This document shows positions 5,442 through 7,117 of a stretch of 7,117 nucleotides of DNA, piece after piece (position 1 is the first letter of the stretch; each line of letters begins with the position of its first letter). Made by a program: the position numbers and the translations under genes. The DNA comes from Patescibacteria group bacterium. Its GTDB lineage: Bacteria; Patescibacteriota; Gracilibacteria; UM-FILTER-43-11. The stretch spans positions 1 through 7,117 of the forward strand of contig JAJDCF010000064.1 in NCBI GenBank assembly GCA_029260955.1. Direction: 5' to 3'. The notes beneath the pieces were generated by a model, which was not told the DNA's origin, made no database searches, and saw only the letters and a list, made by a program, of their open reading frames with translations.

Positions 5442-5690
5442 TTAATCGCGAAGAACGTGAGCTAAAGCTATCAAAAGTGGGGGATTTTCAGTGCTATCTC
5501 CTAAGGCTCTTTCCTCAGAGTCACCAGAAAAACGCCTTGTTTTAGTTGAGATTTCACCAGTAAAAAGTCGATCTCGTGTTTTTTCGCATACAAGATGCCC
5601 CTCTTTGGTGCGATCAATCTCTAAATTTGGAGTTTTTGGGTGTGGGGCATGAAGTATTCTATCAATTCCCTCAGGTGACAAAGAAGACAT
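5442..5690 (-). CDS. small hypothetical protein, 82 aa
   Basis: I do not recognise this protein. It is hydrophilic, with no signal peptide or membrane segment, many Lys/Arg/Glu/Asp residues, a central RTKEGHLVCEKTRDRLFTGE stretch and a more hydrophobic C-terminal piece (LLIALAHVL). It starts at an ATG without a Shine-Dalgarno site, like the native genes here, and ends in TAA. It lies 49 bases downstream of pheT on the same strand and ahead of a terminator-like hairpin, so it may be the last gene of that unit. Upstream, TTGAAA and AATAAT are spaced 19 bases apart, a poor promoter. The frame could be fortuitous; length, start context and an uninterrupted frame in a gap with no competing long frame favour a gene. 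Confidence 0.5.
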   Translation of the reverse strand: MSSLSPEGIDRILHAPHPKTPNLEIDRTKEGHLVCEKTRDRLFTGEISTKTRRFSGDSEERALGDSTENPPLLIALAHVLRD

Positions 5691-5739
5691 AATAGTGAAA
5701 ATTAATTATTGGATGACGAGTATATATTTTTTCAATAAT

Positions 5740-7117
5740 TTACCTAATCTCCGCACCGCTTTTCTTCAGCCTATCCAATACTTGTCTGTGAACTGCTTCT
5801 ACTTCCGCATCCTTTAACGTCCTATCAACAGCCTGGTAGGTAATTGAATAGGTCAGGCCGCGTTTATCGGCAGAAATCTTGTCACCGGTATATTCATCGA
5901 TCAGTTCAACATCAGTAATCAATTTTTGGTCGGTTTTCTGAATAGTCTTTAAATAGTCACCTGCCATATTCTTCTTAGGAATCACCATGCTCACATCCAA
6001 CTGCACCGATGGGTATTTGGCAAGTTCCTGGTACTTTCTGCGGGTATCAATATTCATATCCATAATGGCCTGAAGATCTATCTCGGCCACCGTCACTCGG
6101 GGCTTAATATCAAAATTCTTCAAAATCTGAGGGTGAACTTCATAAATATGTCCCACCATCTGGCCTCGAACGACCAATTCGCCCGTACGTCCAGGGTGAT
6201 GAGCCGAATTCTTCTCTTTTGATCGTGGAGGAAGGATTTTAATGTCCAAACTTTCCACCGCGCCCTGCAAAACTCTAAAATCTTCATTCACTGCGGCCAT
6301 AATAAGAGCAGGCCGTTCCTCCAACTCCGTATCAGACTTACGATGGTAAACAGTACTTAGCTCAAAAAGCTTAAAGCTCCCTTTGTAACGAAGATTGCTG
6401 GCAATCGTATCCATCATTCTTGGTAGCAAGCTCGTTCGCATATGTGACATATCAGACGAAATCGGATTTTCGATTTCCACCATCTCATCCGTCACTTCCA
6501 TGTCACACTTGCTCAACAATTCAGGACCCAAAAAGGCGAAGGTATAAATTTCATCGTAACCAAATCCAGTAAGTGTCCACTTTATCTGGCTGCTCAGTCG
6601 CCTATCTTTGCTCGGCGAAACAGGATCAATCGGCTTCACAGGTGACTTGTAAGGAATATTATTAAAACCATAAATCCGCGCGATCTCTTCAATCACATCA
6701 GCCTCGTGCTTCACGTCGTTCATTCTATAAGTTGGCACACCAATCTTGTAACCACCCTTTTCTTTTTTGGCTTCAAAGCCTAAATCCGTCAAAATTTTCT
6801 CAATTTCTTTCTCGCTCAACTCCGTGCCAATCAGCGAATTCACGCGTTCAACACTCAAATCAATCTCACGCTTCTCTTGCTTCAAATTCCAAACGTCCAT
6901 CACCTCGCTAGAAACTTTTGCATTCGGAAAAAGTTCAAAATTTTGTTCCATCGCTCGCATCAACCCATCCTCCGCCAACGCCGGATCAACACCTTTTTCA
7001 TAAATAATCGCCGCATCACTGATGTGCCCAAGCCCCCTCAGTCCCTTCCGAACCATTGTCGGATTATACACAGGTGAATGTAGCCAAATGCCCTTGGTAT
7101 GTTGGTTGATTCCACTG
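5740..7117 (-). CDS. pheT: phenylalanyl-tRNA synthetase beta subunit, C-terminal part (runs off right edge)
   Basis: With PheS this subunit forms the (alpha-beta)2 enzyme that charges tRNA-Phe in the cytosol. The frame continues upstream of the GTG at 7071-7069 to the window edge (SGINQHTKGIWLHSP...), so that GTG is not the start and the N-terminus is missing. Visible parts, in order: the end of the B3/B4 editing region with VRKGLRGLG and YEKGVDP; the B5 domain (about 6864-6654) with VPTYRMNDVKHEADVIEEIA, where the Asp, Asp, Glu, Glu spacing matches the known magnesium-binding acidic residues; the catalytic-like core (ENPISSDMSHMRTSLLP, then the KLFELSTVY strand); and the FDX-ACB anticodon-binding domain (about 6024-5743), starting near YPSVQLDVSMVIP and containing LTYSITYQAVDRTLKDAEV. 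The C-terminus is complete at TAA. An 82-aa frame follows on the same strand. Confidence 0.96.
   Translation of the reverse strand, partial: SGINQHTKGIWLHSPVYNPTMVRKGLRGLGHISDAAIIYEKGVDPALAEDGLMRAMEQNFELFPNAKVSSEVMDVWNLKQEKREIDLSVERVNSLIGTELSEKEIEKILTDLGFEAKKEKGGYKIGVPTYRMNDVKHEADVIEEIARIYGFNNIPYKSPVKPIDPVSPSKDRRLSSQIKWTLTGFGYDEIYTFAFLGPELLSKCDMEVTDEMVEIENPISSDMSHMRTSLLPRMMDTIASNLRYKGSFKLFELSTVYHRKSDTELEERPALIMAAVNEDFRVLQGAVESLDIKILPPRSKEKNSAHHPGRTGELVVRGQMVGHIYEVHPQILKNFDIKPRVTVAEIDLQAIMDMNIDTRRKYQELAKYPSVQLDVSMVIPKKNMAGDYLKTIQKTDQKLITDVELIDEYTGDKISADKRGLTYSITYQAVDRTLKDAEVEAVHRQVLDRLKKSGAEIR

Noticed and set aside
7069..7071. GTG as the start codon of pheT
   Set aside because: The frame stays open and homologous-looking upstream to the window edge, and a 443-aa PheT would lack the N-terminal domains.

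Overview
The window reads as chromosomal DNA of an uncultured bacterium. A Patescibacteria/CPR-type lineage such as Peregrinibacteria is my best guess. It rests on the SLH plus beta-propeller surface protein, the lack of Shine-Dalgarno sites on four of the five visible gene starts, and the very short predicted 5' UTRs, and it is not provable from this sequence. The standard code fits: more than 1,600 codons of the long genes contain no in-frame TGA, which argues against the UGA=Gly code of Gracilibacteria. The stops used are TAA or TAG only.

Layout: (i) 1-544, minus strand: 5' part of aroB (3-dehydroquinate synthase), running off the left edge. (ii) About 622-1449, plus strand: a self-contained GC-rich unit with a TTGACA/TAGAAT promoter, structured leader, strong Shine-Dalgarno site, a 218-aa exported protein that looks beta-barrel-like, and a GC-rich intrinsic terminator. 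It differs from its neighbours in composition and translation signals and looks acquired. (iii) 1460-2458, minus: type I-beta DAHP synthase, the first enzyme of the shikimate pathway. (iv) 2459-2675: a divergent control region. On the minus strand it holds a consensus promoter, a 15-codon leader peptide MQSNNFFFGFYYQAR, and mutually exclusive antiterminator and terminator hairpins. Together these form a textbook-like Phe/Tyr transcription attenuator for DAHP synthase. On the plus strand it holds an extended -10 promoter. (v) 2676-5270, plus: an 864-aa secreted protein with three SLH repeats and a PF09826-type beta-propeller carrying an eight-cysteine insertion. (vi) 5271-5441: noncoding, with an 11-bp periodic repeat/palindrome and a terminator-like hairpin for the minus strand. 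(vii) 5442-5690, minus: a small unrecognised ORF. (viii) 5740-7117, minus: C-terminal two thirds or so of pheT (Phe-tRNA synthetase beta), running off the right edge.

How they fit together: DAHP synthase and AroB are steps 1 and 2 of the shikimate pathway, and PheT charges tRNA with an end product. The leader peptide would let charged tRNA-Phe/Tyr levels control entry into the pathway. The most notable item is this attenuator, which is too short to appear as a normal gene call.
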